Positions 16,674 through 26,259 are shown, counted from the stretch's first letter. The stretch: DNA of 64,000 nt from Acidobacteriota bacterium (GCA_018268715.1 JAFDVZ010000006.1:86044-150043), one strand, 5' to 3'. Numbers and translations: made by a program. Notes: generated by a model not told the origin, from the letters alone.

Positions 16674-17093
16674 ATGGAAAACATGCTCATCACCCGACGC
16701 GTCGATTTCTCAGCATCGCACGTTTGCCGGAAGCCTGGGGCCAGCGAGGAGGAGAATTACGCGCTGTACGGTCCGGCGGCCAATCCTCACGGGCACGGGC
16801 ACAATTACGTGCTGGAGGTGACGCTGGAGGGGGCTCCGGATCCGGTGACGGGCATGGTGTACGATTTGAAGGCGTTGAAGGAAGTGGTGAATCGGGAGGT
16901 GGTGGATCCCCTGGATCACCGCTTTCTGAATCACGAGGCGCCGCCGTTTGACCGGGTGATTCCCACCGTGGAGAACGTGGCGATCGAGATCTGGCGGCGC
17001 CTGGCCCCGCATTTCAACGGGACCGTGCGGCTGGCCAACGTGCGGCTGTATGAGACCGAGGACCTGTTTGTCGACTACGCGGGGCGGTCGTGA
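16674..17093 (+). CDS. 6-pyruvoyl-tetrahydropterin synthase homologue lacking the catalytic Cys
   Basis: 139 residues of the PTPS/QueD fold. Zinc ligands are visible as the His of SASH and the two His of HGHGHNY. The Asp-His pair PLDH and the pterin-anchoring Glu in YETEDLF are present. The position of the nucleophilic cysteine, which in the family is C in GKC-N-x-P-x-GHGH, reads GPAANPHGHGH here, so it is Ala. The adjacent paralogue keeps the Cys. It may have another activity (as in Cys-less PTPS variants) or act as a partner. ATG at 16674 or 16683 are both possible. It overlaps the next gene by 4 nt in a folE operon. Confidence 0.85.
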   Translation: MENMLITRRVDFSASHVCRKPGASEEENYALYGPAANPHGHGHNYVLEVTLEGAPDPVTGMVYDLKALKEVVNREVVDPLDHRFLNHEAPPFDRVIPTVENVAIEIWRRLAPHFNGTVRLANVRLYETEDLFVDYAGRS

Positions 17094-17506
17094 GGCTGAC
17101 CCGGCGGTACCGTTTCTCGGCCTCCCACCGGCTGCATTCCCACGCCTTGAGCGACGAGGAGAACCGGCGGATCTACGGCAAGTGCAACTATCCGTTCGGG
17201 CACGGGCACGATTACGTGCTGGAGGTCAGCGTGACGGGCCCGCTCGACGCCGCGACCGGGCGGATTGTGGACCTGGATACGCTGGACGGGCTGGTGGCGA
17301 GGGAGATCGTGACGCCGCTCGACCATAAGAATTTGAGCCTCGAGGTGGGGGCGTTCCGGGAGACCGTTCCGACCACGGAGAACCTGGTGGCGGAGATTCG
17401 CCGGCGGCTCGACGCCGCCTGGAGCGGAGCTTTCGGGGTGGCAGGGCCGTCGCTCGAGCGGATCCGGGTTGAGGAAACCAAGCGCAATTACATCGAACTG
17501 GCATGA
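17090..17506 (+). CDS. 6-pyruvoyl-tetrahydropterin / 6-carboxytetrahydropterin synthase (PTPS/QueD)
   Basis: 138 residues, complete PTPS motifs. SASHRLHS gives the first zinc His, [14 protein letters not shown] has the catalytic Cys and two zinc His, PLDHKNL is the Asp-His pair, and RVEETKRNY holds the anchoring Glu. It converts dihydroneopterin triphosphate, the FolE product, to 6-pyruvoyl-tetrahydropterin or 6-carboxytetrahydropterin. The motif spacing is closer to eukaryotic PTPS than to E. coli QueD. GTG start overlaps the upstream stop, and its own stop overlaps the folE start by 4 nt. The operon makes a tetrahydropterin; whether it serves queuosine or a tetrahydrobiopterin-like cofactor cannot be told here. 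Confidence 0.9.
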   Translation: MRLTRRYRFSASHRLHSHALSDEENRRIYGKCNYPFGHGHDYVLEVSVTGPLDAATGRIVDLDTLDGLVAREIVTPLDHKNLSLEVGAFRETVPTTENLVAEIRRRLDAAWSGAFGVAGPSLERIRVEETKRNYIELA

Positions 17507-18114
17507 AGAACGTTAAGGTAATCACTCCCAAGCGGGAGCACGAAGAGGGTTTGATCGCGTCGCATTTGCGCGACATTCTGGCGGAAATCGGCGAGGATCC
17601 CGCCCGGGAGGGGCTGCTGCGGACGCCGGGCCGTTTCGAACGCGCCCTGAAGTTCCTGACCAGCGGCTATGAGGCCGATATTCAGAAAATTGTCAACAAC
17701 GCCATTTTCACCGAGGCCAACTGCGACGAGATGGTGATTGTGAAGGACATCGAGTTCTTCAGCATGTGCGAGCATCACCTGTTGCCGTTTTACGGCAAGA
17801 TGCACGTGGCCTACCTGCCTAAAGGTAAGGTGATCGGGCTCAGCAAGATCCCGCGGCTGGTGGACGTGTTCGCGCGGCGCCTGCAATTGCAGGAACGGCT
17901 GACCACGCAGGTGGCGCAGACGGTGCAGGAGATTCTCGAGCCCGGCGGGGTGGGCGTCATCGCCGAGGCTCGGCACTTCTGCATGATGATGCGGGGCGTC
18001 GAGAAGCAGCATTCGGGAACGGTGACGAGCGCGATGTTGGGGGCGTTCCGCGAGCGCAAGGAGACTCGCAACGAGTTTCTCTCGCTGGTGCGGATGAAGA
18101 ATCAACCGTTGTAA
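17503..18114 (+). CDS. folE: GTP cyclohydrolase I
   Basis: 203 residues. FolE converts GTP to dihydroneopterin triphosphate. The type I enzyme is recognised by [21 protein letters not shown] and the zinc site C89 and His91/92 in [17 protein letters not shown]. The third zinc ligand is the Cys in [21 protein letters not shown] and the end [12 protein letters not shown] are also standard. It follows two PTPS homologues with 4-nt overlaps, so all three are made from one message, which ends at the terminator just downstream. Confidence 0.95.
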   Translation: MKNVKVITPKREHEEGLIASHLRDILAEIGEDPAREGLLRTPGRFERALKFLTSGYEADIQKIVNNAIFTEANCDEMVIVKDIEFFSMCEHHLLPFYGKMHVAYLPKGKVIGLSKIPRLVDVFARRLQLQERLTTQVAQTVQEILEPGGVGVIAEARHFCMMMRGVEKQHSGTVTSAMLGAFRERKETRNEFLSLVRMKNQPL

Positions 18115-18138
18115 GGGCGGCGCGATGGTTCAGCCTGG

Positions 18139-18157
18139 GCGCCTTGGTGGCGCTTTT
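18139..18157 (+). terminator. Intrinsic terminator after folE
   Basis: The stem GCGCC/GGCGC with a 5-nt loop TTGGT is followed at once by TTTT. It lies 25 bp after the folE stop and should end the pterin operon. The stem is short but GC-only. Confidence 0.6.
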
Positions 18158-18653
18158 CAGCCGCATCGTCCGTCGGATGGCGGTCCTCAATGAGGCGGAT
18201 GGTGGTCCTAAAAAAGAAGGAGCCGGCTTTCGCCGGCATATTTCAAGACGCTGTTCGAGGAATCGGCTGGGCGGGGTGATGGGTGGGGCAAAAGTGGAAA
18301 AACTTCGGATAGGGTCCAACTAGCAGCAACTAGCAGAGCAGCCTGATCCCTCGAGCCATGTCTTTAACACCGCAAATGCTTGAGCAATTTCCGTGCCAGA
18401 ATCGTGCAACGTTGAATCAGCAACTTAACGTGATGGATCCCAGCCCAGTGGACGACTTTTTCATGTTGTCGGCAATTTTGTTCCAGCTCTCGTCCCGATT
18501 TGGAACCGCCGAGGCCGTTTCCGGCCGTTCACAGATATACGCGCGCATCGGAAGCGAAACAGCTCAAAATTCCGGGTTTATTTTCGGCAATTCCCGGAGG
18601 GCGGCGGAACGGGGTCCGGCGGGCGCCACCGAACCCCCGGCGCCAGTGCTAAG
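18158..18653 (+). other. About 500-bp stretch without a supported gene
   Basis: It holds a pair of 14-bp near-identical direct repeats (18174-18187 and 18196-18209, one mismatch, 22 bp apart) and a GCCGG/CCGGC hairpin near 18222. An open frame at 18358-18657 has no recognisable similarity and no Shine-Dalgarno, so I do not call it a gene. Confidence 0.5.
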
Positions 18654-18684
18654 TTGAGGATGGGCGGGGCTTTCCTGCTATACT
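18654..18684 (+). promoter_or_regulatory. Promoter for yceD-rpmF-plsX
   Basis: TTGAGG at 18654-18659 and TGCTATACT at 18676-18684, where TATACT is preceded by an extended -10 TGn. The spacer of 19 bp is long, which the extended -10 could offset. It lies 40 bp before the yceD start. Confidence 0.5.
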
Positions 18685-18723
18685 GTTAATTTCGTCCTCA
18701 CGGCGGATCCGTCCGAGGTGTGT

Positions 18724-19248
18724 GTGTTTTTCAGTGTCAGGGACTTGGAACTTCGGAAGGCGCATTTCGATGCGACCTTCCCGCCCGGTGAAATCGGGTT
18801 TTCCGATGCGAAGCTGAGACAGGCCTCGCCGTTGGAAACTGAAGGATCCGTGGAACTTCTAGGCAACACGTTGGGCGAGATCCGGGTGAAGGGTCACCTG
18901 AACGTCGCCATGGAGGCCGATTGCGATCGGTGTCTCGAGCCGGCCCGCATGCCGCTCGACACCGATTTCGATCTGTTTTACCGGCCGGAACCGGAAACCG
19001 GCCAGCCGGGCGATGAGGTCGAGATCGACGAAGGGGAAAGCCAGATCGCCTTCTATGCTGGCGATGGGCTGGAACTCGAGGAGATTCTTCGGGAGCACAT
19101 TCTGTTGTCGCTTCCGATGCAGCGCGTCTGCAACGACGGCTGCAAGGGAATTTGCCCGGTCTGCGGGCAGAACCGGAACCTGGTCACCTGCGGTTGCGCC
19201 GTCAAGCCGGCCGACGACCGCTGGGCCGCTTTGAAGAATTTGAAATAA
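18724..19248 (+). CDS. yceD: YceD/DUF177 family protein
   Basis: About 174 residues. The family signature is the DCDRCLEP block and the C-terminal four-cysteine motif CKGICPVCGQNRN..CGC. YceD proteins are widely encoded just before rpmF and are linked to large-subunit rRNA processing. GTG at 18724 gives the usual VFFSVRDLELRK start and sits 5 nt after GAGG (18715-18718). A GTG at 18718 overlaps that Shine-Dalgarno and is less likely. It is the first gene of the yceD-rpmF-plsX set. Confidence 0.9.
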   Translation: MFFSVRDLELRKAHFDATFPPGEIGFSDAKLRQASPLETEGSVELLGNTLGEIRVKGHLNVAMEADCDRCLEPARMPLDTDFDLFYRPEPETGQPGDEVEIDEGESQIAFYAGDGLELEEILREHILLSLPMQRVCNDGCKGICPVCGQNRNLVTCGCAVKPADDRWAALKNLK

Positions 19249-19257
19249 GGTAGATCG

Positions 19258-19440
19258 ATGCCAAATCCGAAACGACGTCACTCCAAGCGCCGCACGTCCG
19301 CGCGCCGCACTCACGATGCCCTGTCCAAGCTCGGCACGGCCGAATGTCCGAATTGTCATGAAACCAAGCTGCCGCATCGCGCTTGCCCGCATTGCGGACG
19401 CTACAAGGGTCGCGAAGTGGTGGAAGTAGTCGAGCAATAA
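19258..19440 (+). CDS. rpmF: 50S ribosomal protein L32
   Basis: 60 residues, starting MPNPKRRHSKRRTSARRTHDA. The zinc-ribbon cysteines are visible as CPNCHE and CPHCGRYKG. The conserved yceD-rpmF-plsX order supports it fully. GGTAGATCG lies before the ATG. Confidence 0.98.
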   Translation: MPNPKRRHSKRRTSARRTHDALSKLGTAECPNCHETKLPHRACPHCGRYKGREVVEVVEQ

Positions 19441-19452
19441 GACTCCGCCCCA

Positions 19453-20478
19453 ATGGTCACCATCGCGTTGGATGCGATGGGCGGCGATAACGCGCCCAAA
19501 GCGGAAGTCGAAGGCGCAATTCAGGCTGCCCGGTCGCTGCCTGTAAAGGTTATCCTGGTCGGGCGCGAAGATGTCTTGAAGCGCGAGCTGGATCAGCAGG
19601 ACTGGTCCGGGCTTCCGATCGAGATCAAGCACGCAAGCGAAGTCATCACCATGGAGGACGCCGCCGCCAAGGCGATGCGCGCCAAACGCGACTCCTCCAT
19701 CCGCGTGGCTTCCCGGCTGGTGCGCGACGGCGCGGCCCAGGGCGTAGTGTCGGCCGGCAACACCGGCGCCGTCATGGCCACGGCCAAGATGGTGCAGGGC
19801 ATGGTGCCCGGCGTCGACCGTCCGGCGCTCGCGTCGGCGTTTCCCACCCTGACCGGACGGCCGGTGGTGGTGGTGGACGTCGGCGCCAACGTGGATTGCG
19901 ACGCCCGGCTGCTCGCCCAGTTCGCCGTCATGGGCGACATCTACTCTCGCGTCATCTTCAAGACCGACCGGCCCAAGGTGGGACTGCTGTCGATCGGCGA
20001 GGAGGAGCATAAGGGCAACGACCTGACCCGTTCGGCGACGCCCCTGCTCAAATCCCTGCCCTTGAACTTCGTGGGCAACGTCGAGGGCCGCGACATATAC
20101 AGCGGCGCCACCGACGTGATCGTCTGCGACGGTTTTGTCGGCAACGTGGCGCTGAAGGTCAGCGAAGGTCTGGTGGATGTGTTCAAGCACATGTTGCAGG
20201 AGTCGCTGAAGGCCACTTTGACCCGGCAACTCGGCTACGTTCTGTCGCGCTCCGCCTTCGCCGATTTCAAGAAGCGCGTCGATTATTCCGAGTTCGGCGG
20301 CGCGCCGCTGCTCGGAGTGCGCGGCGTTTGCATTATTTCCCACGGGCGGTCGACGCCGAAGGCCATCAAGAACGCGATTCGCGTGGCCGCGGAGTTCGCC
20401 GGCGCCCGCATCAACCAACATATTGAGGACGAACTGGCGCGCTGGACCACCACCAACGGCAACGGCGCTCACGCATAG
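19453..20478 (+). CDS. plsX: Phosphate acyltransferase PlsX
   Basis: 341 residues. PlsX makes acyl-phosphate from acyl-ACP and phosphate, the first step of phospholipid synthesis with PlsY. Signatures are [12 protein letters not shown] at the N-terminus, [13 protein letters not shown], and the C-terminal [21 protein letters not shown]. It is a cytosolic, peripherally membrane-bound enzyme. It follows rpmF by 12 bp. fabH, often the next gene, is not here; a DsbD gene follows instead. Confidence 0.97.
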   Translation: MVTIALDAMGGDNAPKAEVEGAIQAARSLPVKVILVGREDVLKRELDQQDWSGLPIEIKHASEVITMEDAAAKAMRAKRDSSIRVASRLVRDGAAQGVVSAGNTGAVMATAKMVQGMVPGVDRPALASAFPTLTGRPVVVVDVGANVDCDARLLAQFAVMGDIYSRVIFKTDRPKVGLLSIGEEEHKGNDLTRSATPLLKSLPLNFVGNVEGRDIYSGATDVIVCDGFVGNVALKVSEGLVDVFKHMLQESLKATLTRQLGYVLSRSAFADFKKRVDYSEFGGAPLLGVRGVCIISHGRSTPKAIKNAIRVAAEFAGARINQHIEDELARWTTTNGNGAHA

Positions 20479-20485
20479 CAATCCC

Positions 20486-22381
20486 ATGAAGGTCGCTTCG
20501 ATCGCCCTGGCGCTGCTGGCTGCTTCCGCATTCGGCCAGAAGCTGGACCCCATCCAATGGACGTTTGAACCGGCGTCTCCTAAAGTGGCGCCCGGCGGAC
20601 GAGTGGCCGGAAATCTCAAGGCGACGCTCCAGCCCGGCTGGCACCTGTACTCGCCGACCACGCCCGAGGGCGGCCCCATCCCGACCTCCCTCAAGCTGGA
20701 CGAATCGCCCGCGCTCGCCAAGGTCGACGTCTACCAACCGGCCCCCGATCGCAAATTCGACCCCAACTTTAACCTGAACGTCGAGTGGTTTGAAAAAGAC
20801 GTCACGTTCTTCGTGGTAGCCGAACTCCAGAAGACGGCCCCGGCGGGCCCGCTCGAGCTAACCGCCCTGGTGCGCTATCAGGCCTGCGACGATCGCCAGT
20901 GCCTGCCTCCGAAAAAGAAGTCCGTGACCATGAAGGTGGACGTGGACCCGGCCGCGCCCCAAGCGCCCGTTGCGCCGCCCGCCGCCTACACATCGATCGC
21001 CGCGCCGCCCCCGCCGCCCGCGTCGACGGCCGCCGCCCCTGCCAAGCCGGCCTCCCCGGCGCCGGACCAATCCGGACTGGGACAGTTCCTGCTGGTGGCG
21101 TTCGGCTTCGGCCTGGCCGCCATCTTCACGCCCTGCGTGTTCCCGATGATCCCCATCACGATGTCGTTCTTCCTGAACCAGCAATCGGGATCGCGCGGGC
21201 AAAGCATCGCACAGGCCACCGTATTCTGCCTGGGGATCGTGGTGCTATTCAGCGCCATGGGATTCGCCGTCACCGCCGTCGCCGGACCGTTCGGCGTGGT
21301 GCAACTGGGCGCGAATCCGTGGGTGAACGGTTTCATCTGCGCCGTGTTCTTCGCCTTCGCGCTCAGCCTGCTCGGCGCCTTTGAAATCACGCTGCCTTCG
21401 GGATTGCTCACCAAACTCGACAGCGCGTCGCGCCGTGGCGGCTACGCCGGAACGTTGCTGATGGGCCTCACCTTCTCACTCACCTCGTTCGCCTGCGTCG
21501 GGCCGTTCGTCGGCACGCTGCTGGCGGCGTCGGTGCAGGGTGGAGGCCTGCAGCCGGTGCTCGGGATGATGAGCTTCGCCACGGGACTCGCGACGCCGTT
21601 CTTCTTCCTGGCGATCTTCCCGTCGTATTTGAACAAACTGCCCCGCAGCGGCGGCTGGATGGCGCGCGTCAAGGTAGTGCTGGGATTCGTGATCCTGGCG
21701 GCGATGCTCAAGTACCTGAGCAACATCGACCAGGTCCTGCAACTCGGCCTGCTGTCCAGGGAGATCTATCTGGCGGCCTGGTTCGTCCTGTTCGGACTGC
21801 CCGGGCTCTATCTGCTGGGCTTCCTGCGTATGGAAGGCGTAAAGCCGGATGAACCGCTGGGCGTGGGACGCCTGCTGAGCGGATCGGCGTTCCTGATCTT
21901 CGCCGTCAGCCTGCTGCCGGGCATGTTCGGCGCGACGCTCGGCGCGGTGGAGTCCTACGTTCCGGCGGCGCGGCCCGGCTCGGGCATCGCTTCGGCCGGC
22001 GCCGGGGAATCGCAGGTCTGGCTGAAGGACCAGTATGATCAGGCGCTCGCCCGCGCCAAACAGGAAAACAAGCTGGTGCTGGTGACCTTCACCGGCTACG
22101 CCTGCACCAACTGCCACTGGATGAAGGCCAACATGTTCCCGCGGCCGGAGATCGCCGCCGCCGTGAAGGACATGATCCTGGTGGAGTTGTACACCGACGG
22201 AACCGACGAGATGTCCCGCCGCAACCAGGAAATGGAAGAGAAGACCTTGAACACGGTGTCGATGCCGTTCTACGCCCTGATGGACGGAGACGGCAAGGTG
22301 GTCGCGTCATTTCCTGGCCTTACCCGCGACGCTCGGGAATTCCTGGCCTTTCTCACCACGCGCCCGCCCGCGCGGTCGTGA
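20486..22381 (+). CDS. dsbD: Thiol:disulfide interchange protein DsbD-like
   Basis: 631 residues in the three-part DsbD plan. After a signal peptide (MKVASIALALLAASAFGQ), the periplasmic alpha domain runs to about 160 and has CDDRQCLPP, the two-Cys region. A Pro/Ala linker follows. The membrane domain (about 205-490) has the paired cysteines in FTPCVFPMIPI and SFACVGPFVGT. The C-terminal thioredoxin-like gamma domain has YACTNCHWM (CxxC). It carries electrons from cytoplasmic thioredoxin to periplasmic targets. ATG at 20486 starts the signal peptide; the frame is open further upstream inside plsX, but that stretch is not part of the protein. Confidence 0.93.
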   Translation: MKVASIALALLAASAFGQKLDPIQWTFEPASPKVAPGGRVAGNLKATLQPGWHLYSPTTPEGGPIPTSLKLDESPALAKVDVYQPAPDRKFDPNFNLNVEWFEKDVTFFVVAELQKTAPAGPLELTALVRYQACDDRQCLPPKKKSVTMKVDVDPAAPQAPVAPPAAYTSIAAPPPPPASTAAAPAKPASPAPDQSGLGQFLLVAFGFGLAAIFTPCVFPMIPITMSFFLNQQSGSRGQSIAQATVFCLGIVVLFSAMGFAVTAVAGPFGVVQLGANPWVNGFICAVFFAFALSLLGAFEITLPSGLLTKLDSASRRGGYAGTLLMGLTFSLTSFACVGPFVGTLLAASVQGGGLQPVLGMMSFATGLATPFFFLAIFPSYLNKLPRSGGWMARVKVVLGFVILAAMLKYLSNIDQVLQLGLLSREIYLAAWFVLFGLPGLYLLGFLRMEGVKPDEPLGVGRLLSGSAFLIFAVSLLPGMFGATLGAVESYVPAARPGSGIASAGAGESQVWLKDQYDQALARAKQENKLVLVTFTGYACTNCHWMKANMFPRPEIAAAVKDMILVELYTDGTDEMSRRNQEMEEKTLNTVSMPFYALMDGDGKVVASFPGLTRDAREFLAFLTTRPPARS

Positions 22382-24507
22382 AGCCGCGGCTGATCCTGTT
22401 GTTTTGCGCGGCCGCGCTGGCCGGATCCCCCAACCATGTGCCGATCCGCGGTTTCGCGGCTGACGAGTTGAAGGCGGAGCGGGAGCGCGAAGCGGCGGCG
22501 AAGGCCATCCCGCAGTCGGCCAACATCAAGGCGTTGGCCAAGTGGCTGACCTCGCAGCCGCATCCCGCCGGATCGCCCCGCTCCAAGGCGGTGGCGCACC
22601 ACATCGCGCGCCTGCTGCGTGAGTGGGGTCTCGAAACTTCCATCGAAACGTTCAATCCGCTGCTTCCCTACCCGACCGTGCGCCGGCTCGAACTCGTCAC
22701 GCCCACCCGCTTTGTCGCCGGCCTGCGCGAGCCGCCCGTCGCCCGTGATCGGGACACCCAGGCGCCCGGCCAGACGCCCGCCTACAACGCCTATTCGGCT
22801 TCGGGCGACGTCACCGCGCCTTTGATGTACGTCAACTTCGGCCTCCCCGAGGATTACGAGGAGCTGAGCCGCCGGGGCCTGGACGTGCGCGGCAAGATCG
22901 TCATCGCGCGATATGGGCGAAGCTGGCGCGGCGTGAAGCCGAGGCTCGCACAGGATCACGGAGCCGTCGGCTGCATTCTCTACTCGGACCCGCACGAGGA
23001 TGGCTTTTTCGCGGGCGACGTGTATCCCGACGGCCCCTTCCGGCCGTTGCTCGGAGTGCAACGCGGCAGCGTGCTGGATGTGGCGATCCATCCGGGCGAC
23101 CCACTCACGCCGGGATGGGCTTCCGAGAGCGGAGCGCGACGCCTGCCGCTCAGTGAGGCTCGCACCATCATGCGGATCCCGGTGCTGCCCATATCGGCCG
23201 GCGACGCCGAACCGCTCCTTTCGGCGCTGGCCGGCCCGGTGGCTCCGGCCGAGTGGCGCGGCGCGCTGCCGTTGACCTATCACATCGGACCAGGCGCGGC
23301 GACCGTCCGCCTGAACACCGCCTTCGATTGGACATCCAGGCCGATTTACAACGTCATCGGACGCATTCCTGGAGCCGTCTTCCCGGACCAGTGGGTGGTG
23401 TGGGGCAATCATCACGACGCCTGGGGACCGGGCGCCAACGATCCCGTAAGCGGTCTCGCGCCCGTCCTTGAAGCCGCTCGCGCGGCGGCGGAATTGGCGC
23501 GGCGGGGCTGGAAGCCGAAGCGCACCATCCTGTTCACGTTCTGGGACGGCGAGGAGTTCGGCCTGATCGGGTCCACCGAGTGGGTGGAAAAGCATCGCGC
23601 CGAGCTCGACCGGAAGCTGGCGTTCTACTTCAATTCGGATTCCAACAGCCGCGGTTCGCTGCGCGGATCGGGCTCCCCGGCGCTGGAGTCCTTTGTGAAC
23701 GAGATCGCTCGGGACATCGCCGATCCGGTGTCCGGCAAGTCTCTGGCCGACGCCGCGCGCCCGGCCAGCGCCCGGAAAGGGAGCCGCGAATCCGTCCCCA
23801 TCCGGCTGGGACCTATCGGCGCGGGCTCCGATTACGTGCCGTTCCTCAACCACCTTGGCGTGTCGAGCCTGAACCTCTCCTTCTACGGCGACGACGACGC
23901 CACCGGGGTCTACCACTCCGCCTACGACACCTTCGGCTGGTACCGACGCTTTTGCGACGGCGAATACGCGTACGGCCGGGCGCTGGCGCAGGTGGTGCTG
24001 CTCGCCCTGATGCGGACCGCGGATGCATCCGTGCTGCCCTACGAGTTCGGAGCGCTCGCCGGAGCCATTCGCGGCTATGCCAACGATCTGGCGCGACAAA
24101 CGTCGAACCGCTTCTGGCGCAGCCTGGATCTGCGGGAGATCTACGCCCAGGTGGGCCGCCTGGACGGCAACGCCCACAACTTCGACGATGCGCTGGGGGC
24201 GTCGAAGAAACTCTTCCAGGCGCCGGCGGCGAAGCTCGCGAAGTTGAACACGGCGCTCTATCGGACCGAGCGCGCCCTGCTTGCGCCCAAAGGGTTGCCC
24301 GGTCGCGAGTGGTATCGCAACCAGTTGTATGCGCCGGGAGTCTACACCGGCTACACCGCCAAGACGCTGCCCGGCGTCCGGGAGGCGGCCGAGGCGTCGC
24401 GCTGGGAGGAGGCCAATCGGGAGGCCGGCAACGTGGCGCAGGCCCTGAAAGCCCTCAATGCGCAGTTGGAGGAGGCGGTCCGTCTGCTCCGCGAACTGGA
24501 GGACTGA
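22378..24507 (+). CDS. M28 metallopeptidase, glutamate carboxypeptidase II-like
   Basis: 709 residues. A signal peptide is followed by a PA insert domain (about 120-270) with VRGKIVIARYG. The catalytic M28 domain shows the two-zinc ligands: His in GNHHDAWG, Asp in GANDPVSG, the Glu pair in DGEEFGLIGSTEW, Asp in FNSDSN, and the last His in YHSAYDTF. A C-terminal transferrin-receptor-like dimerisation domain ends it. This is the plan of human GCPII, acting as a secreted carboxypeptidase. The GTG start overlaps the dsbD stop (GTGA). Its 3' end overlaps the convergent fliJ by 53 bp. Confidence 0.92.
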   Translation: MKPRLILLFCAAALAGSPNHVPIRGFAADELKAEREREAAAKAIPQSANIKALAKWLTSQPHPAGSPRSKAVAHHIARLLREWGLETSIETFNPLLPYPTVRRLELVTPTRFVAGLREPPVARDRDTQAPGQTPAYNAYSASGDVTAPLMYVNFGLPEDYEELSRRGLDVRGKIVIARYGRSWRGVKPRLAQDHGAVGCILYSDPHEDGFFAGDVYPDGPFRPLLGVQRGSVLDVAIHPGDPLTPGWASESGARRLPLSEARTIMRIPVLPISAGDAEPLLSALAGPVAPAEWRGALPLTYHIGPGAATVRLNTAFDWTSRPIYNVIGRIPGAVFPDQWVVWGNHHDAWGPGANDPVSGLAPVLEAARAAAELARRGWKPKRTILFTFWDGEEFGLIGSTEWVEKHRAELDRKLAFYFNSDSNSRGSLRGSGSPALESFVNEIARDIADPVSGKSLADAARPASARKGSRESVPIRLGPIGAGSDYVPFLNHLGVSSLNLSFYGDDDATGVYHSAYDTFGWYRRFCDGEYAYGRALAQVVLLALMRTADASVLPYEFGALAGAIRGYANDLARQTSNRFWRSLDLREIYAQVGRLDGNAHNFDDALGASKKLFQAPAAKLAKLNTALYRTERALLAPKGLPGREWYRNQLYAPGVYTGYTAKTLPGVREAAEASRWEEANREAGNVAQALKALNAQLEEAVRLLRELED

Positions 24508-24952
24508 GCGCCCGGCGGCGTTCGGCGCTCCACTTCGCGAGAAAGATCTCTCCCGCCTGGTTTTCGATCTCCTTGGCGAGTTCCGCGTTCCAGGCCTTCC
24601 ACTTGCGATCTTTCAGTTTATTGAGCAGTTCCGCCTTGCGCCGCGCCTCGGTCACCTTGGCCCGCTGTTGCTCGATGCGGGTGTCGCACTCGGCCATCAG
24701 CCCTCGGATGACGGTGCGCTGGGCCAGCACGTGACGCCGGAAGGAGTCCATCGCCTGCAGTTCGAAGTAATCCATCGCGTGCTGCGTGGTGACGAGCGAC
24801 GCGCTCTCCTGCCCCTCCTTCTCGAGCAGCGCCAGACGGTGCTCGAGCAGGGAGCGCTCGGAAAATAGTCGCTCCAGCGCGATCTCCTCAATGGCTACCT
24901 GCTTTTCGCGCCACTGGCGGATACGCTCCGGGGGAAAGTGGAATCGCTTCAC
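24455..24952 (-). CDS. fliJ: FliJ-like flagellar export chaperone
   Basis: 165 residues, almost all one long charged antiparallel coiled coil (IRQWREKQVAIEEIALERLF onward), as expected for FliJ, which joins FliI to the export gate. Its position directly after fliI, with a GTGA overlap, is the main support, since the family has weak sequence conservation. The last 20 residues are Pro-rich and lie over the end of the convergent peptidase gene. The start is GTG at 24952. Confidence 0.8.
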   Translation of the reverse strand: MKRFHFPPERIRQWREKQVAIEEIALERLFSERSLLEHRLALLEKEGQESASLVTTQHAMDYFELQAMDSFRRHVLAQRTVIRGLMAECDTRIEQQRAKVTEARRKAELLNKLKDRKWKAWNAELAKEIENQAGEIFLAKWSAERRRALSPPVRGADGPPPPTAH

Positions 24953-26259
24953 CGCATTTCACCCGCGAGGCTCACCATCCGGCGCAACGTCTCGTCGAAA
25001 GGCGACACTTCGCGCGACCCCTGCCGCAGGAATTCGATGAGCTTCGGCCGCAGTTGGATCGCCGCGTCCAACTGGGGATTCGACCCGGCGGCATAGGCGC
25101 CCAGGTTGATCAGATCCTCCGAGCGCTGATAGTCGGCCATCGCCAGACGCAGCTTCTGCGCCGCGACCTTCTGTTCCTGCGTGCCCACGCGGGACGCCAG
25201 GCGGCTCACCGAATTGAGCACGTCGATCGCCGGGTAGTGGCCGGCGGCCCCCAGGTCGCGCGACAGGATCACGTGGCCGTCCAGGATGCCGCGCGAGGCG
25301 TCGCAGATCGGCTCATTGAAATCGTCGCCCTCCACCAGGACCGTGAAGAACCCCGTGATCGAACCGGTTTTGAAGCGTCCGGCGCGCTCGAAAACGCGCG
25401 GCAACAGGTTGAACACCGACGGCGTGTATCCCTTTTGGCTCGGAGGCTCGCCGGCCGCCAGCCCGATCTCGCGCTGCGCCATGGCGAGGCGCGTCACCGA
25501 GTCCATCACCAGCAGCACGTCCGCCCCCTGGTCGCGGAAGTACTCCGACACGGCCAGGGCCACGAAGCCCGCGCGGATGCGCAACGGCGCCGGGCGATCC
25601 GATGTCGCCACCACCACCACACTGCGCTTCAGGCCGTCCTCGCTGAGTTCGTGTTCGAGGAAGTCGCGCACCTCGCGGTTGCGCTCGCCGATCAGCGCGA
25701 TCACGGAGACGTCGGCCGAATTCTGGCGGGACATGGCGCCGAGCAGCGTGCTCTTACCCACGCCGCTGCCCCCGAAAATGCCGATTCTCTGGCCCTTTCC
25801 GATGGTCAACAGGCTGTCGATGGCGCGGATGCCGGTGATCAGGCGGTCGCTGATCGGTTCGCGGTCAAGCGGACCGGGCGGAGATTGAAACAACGCGTAG
25901 GCGTCGTCTCCCGCCAGCGGTGGCTTTGCGTCGATAGGATTTCCGAATCCGTCCAGCACGCGACCGAGCAGACCCTGCCCCACCGAAACTCGCGCGGCCT
26001 CCTTGCGGGCGATAATCCGGTCGCCGAGTTGGAGGCCGTCGGTCTCTTCGAGCGGCATCGACAGCACCCGACCGTCGCGAAACCCGATCACCTGCGTCCG
26101 GATCGAGCGTCCACCCGAAATGTGGACCTCGCAGAAGTCGCCGACCGCCGCCGCTGGCCCCTCGGATTCGATCAGCAGTCCGATCAACTGCGACACCTGC
26201 CCGATAGACAGCACCGGATCGATGCGCGCGAGCCCGTCGAGGTATCGCGATAGCTCCAT
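24949..26259 (-). CDS. fliI: Flagellar export ATPase FliI
   Basis: 436 residues, F1-beta-like. The Walker A motif is GIFGGSGVGKSTLLGAM, followed by VIALIGERNREVRDFLEHEL and the Walker B region ADVLLVMDSVTRLAMAQREIGLA. SQKGYTPSVFNLLPRVFERAG is also conserved in FliI. It energises export of flagellar proteins with FliH and FliJ. The ATG overlaps the fliH stop by 1 nt (TGATG). Confidence 0.97.
   Translation of the reverse strand: MELSRYLDGLARIDPVLSIGQVSQLIGLLIESEGPAAAVGDFCEVHISGGRSIRTQVIGFRDGRVLSMPLEETDGLQLGDRIIARKEAARVSVGQGLLGRVLDGFGNPIDAKPPLAGDDAYALFQSPPGPLDREPISDRLITGIRAIDSLLTIGKGQRIGIFGGSGVGKSTLLGAMSRQNSADVSVIALIGERNREVRDFLEHELSEDGLKRSVVVVATSDRPAPLRIRAGFVALAVSEYFRDQGADVLLVMDSVTRLAMAQREIGLAAGEPPSQKGYTPSVFNLLPRVFERAGRFKTGSITGFFTVLVEGDDFNEPICDASRGILDGHVILSRDLGAAGHYPAIDVLNSVSRLASRVGTQEQKVAAQKLRLAMADYQRSEDLINLGAYAAGSNPQLDAAIQLRPKLIEFLRQGSREVSPFDETLRRMVSLAGEMR

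Noticed and set aside
18358..18657. A 99-codon open frame between folE and yceD
   Set aside because: No Shine-Dalgarno, no recognisable similarity, low-complexity end; possible but not supported.
18859..20721. A 620-codon open frame on the minus strand opposite yceD-rpmF-plsX
   Set aside because: It is a shadow of GC-rich codon use. The plus-strand genes are certain and the minus-strand product has no family features.
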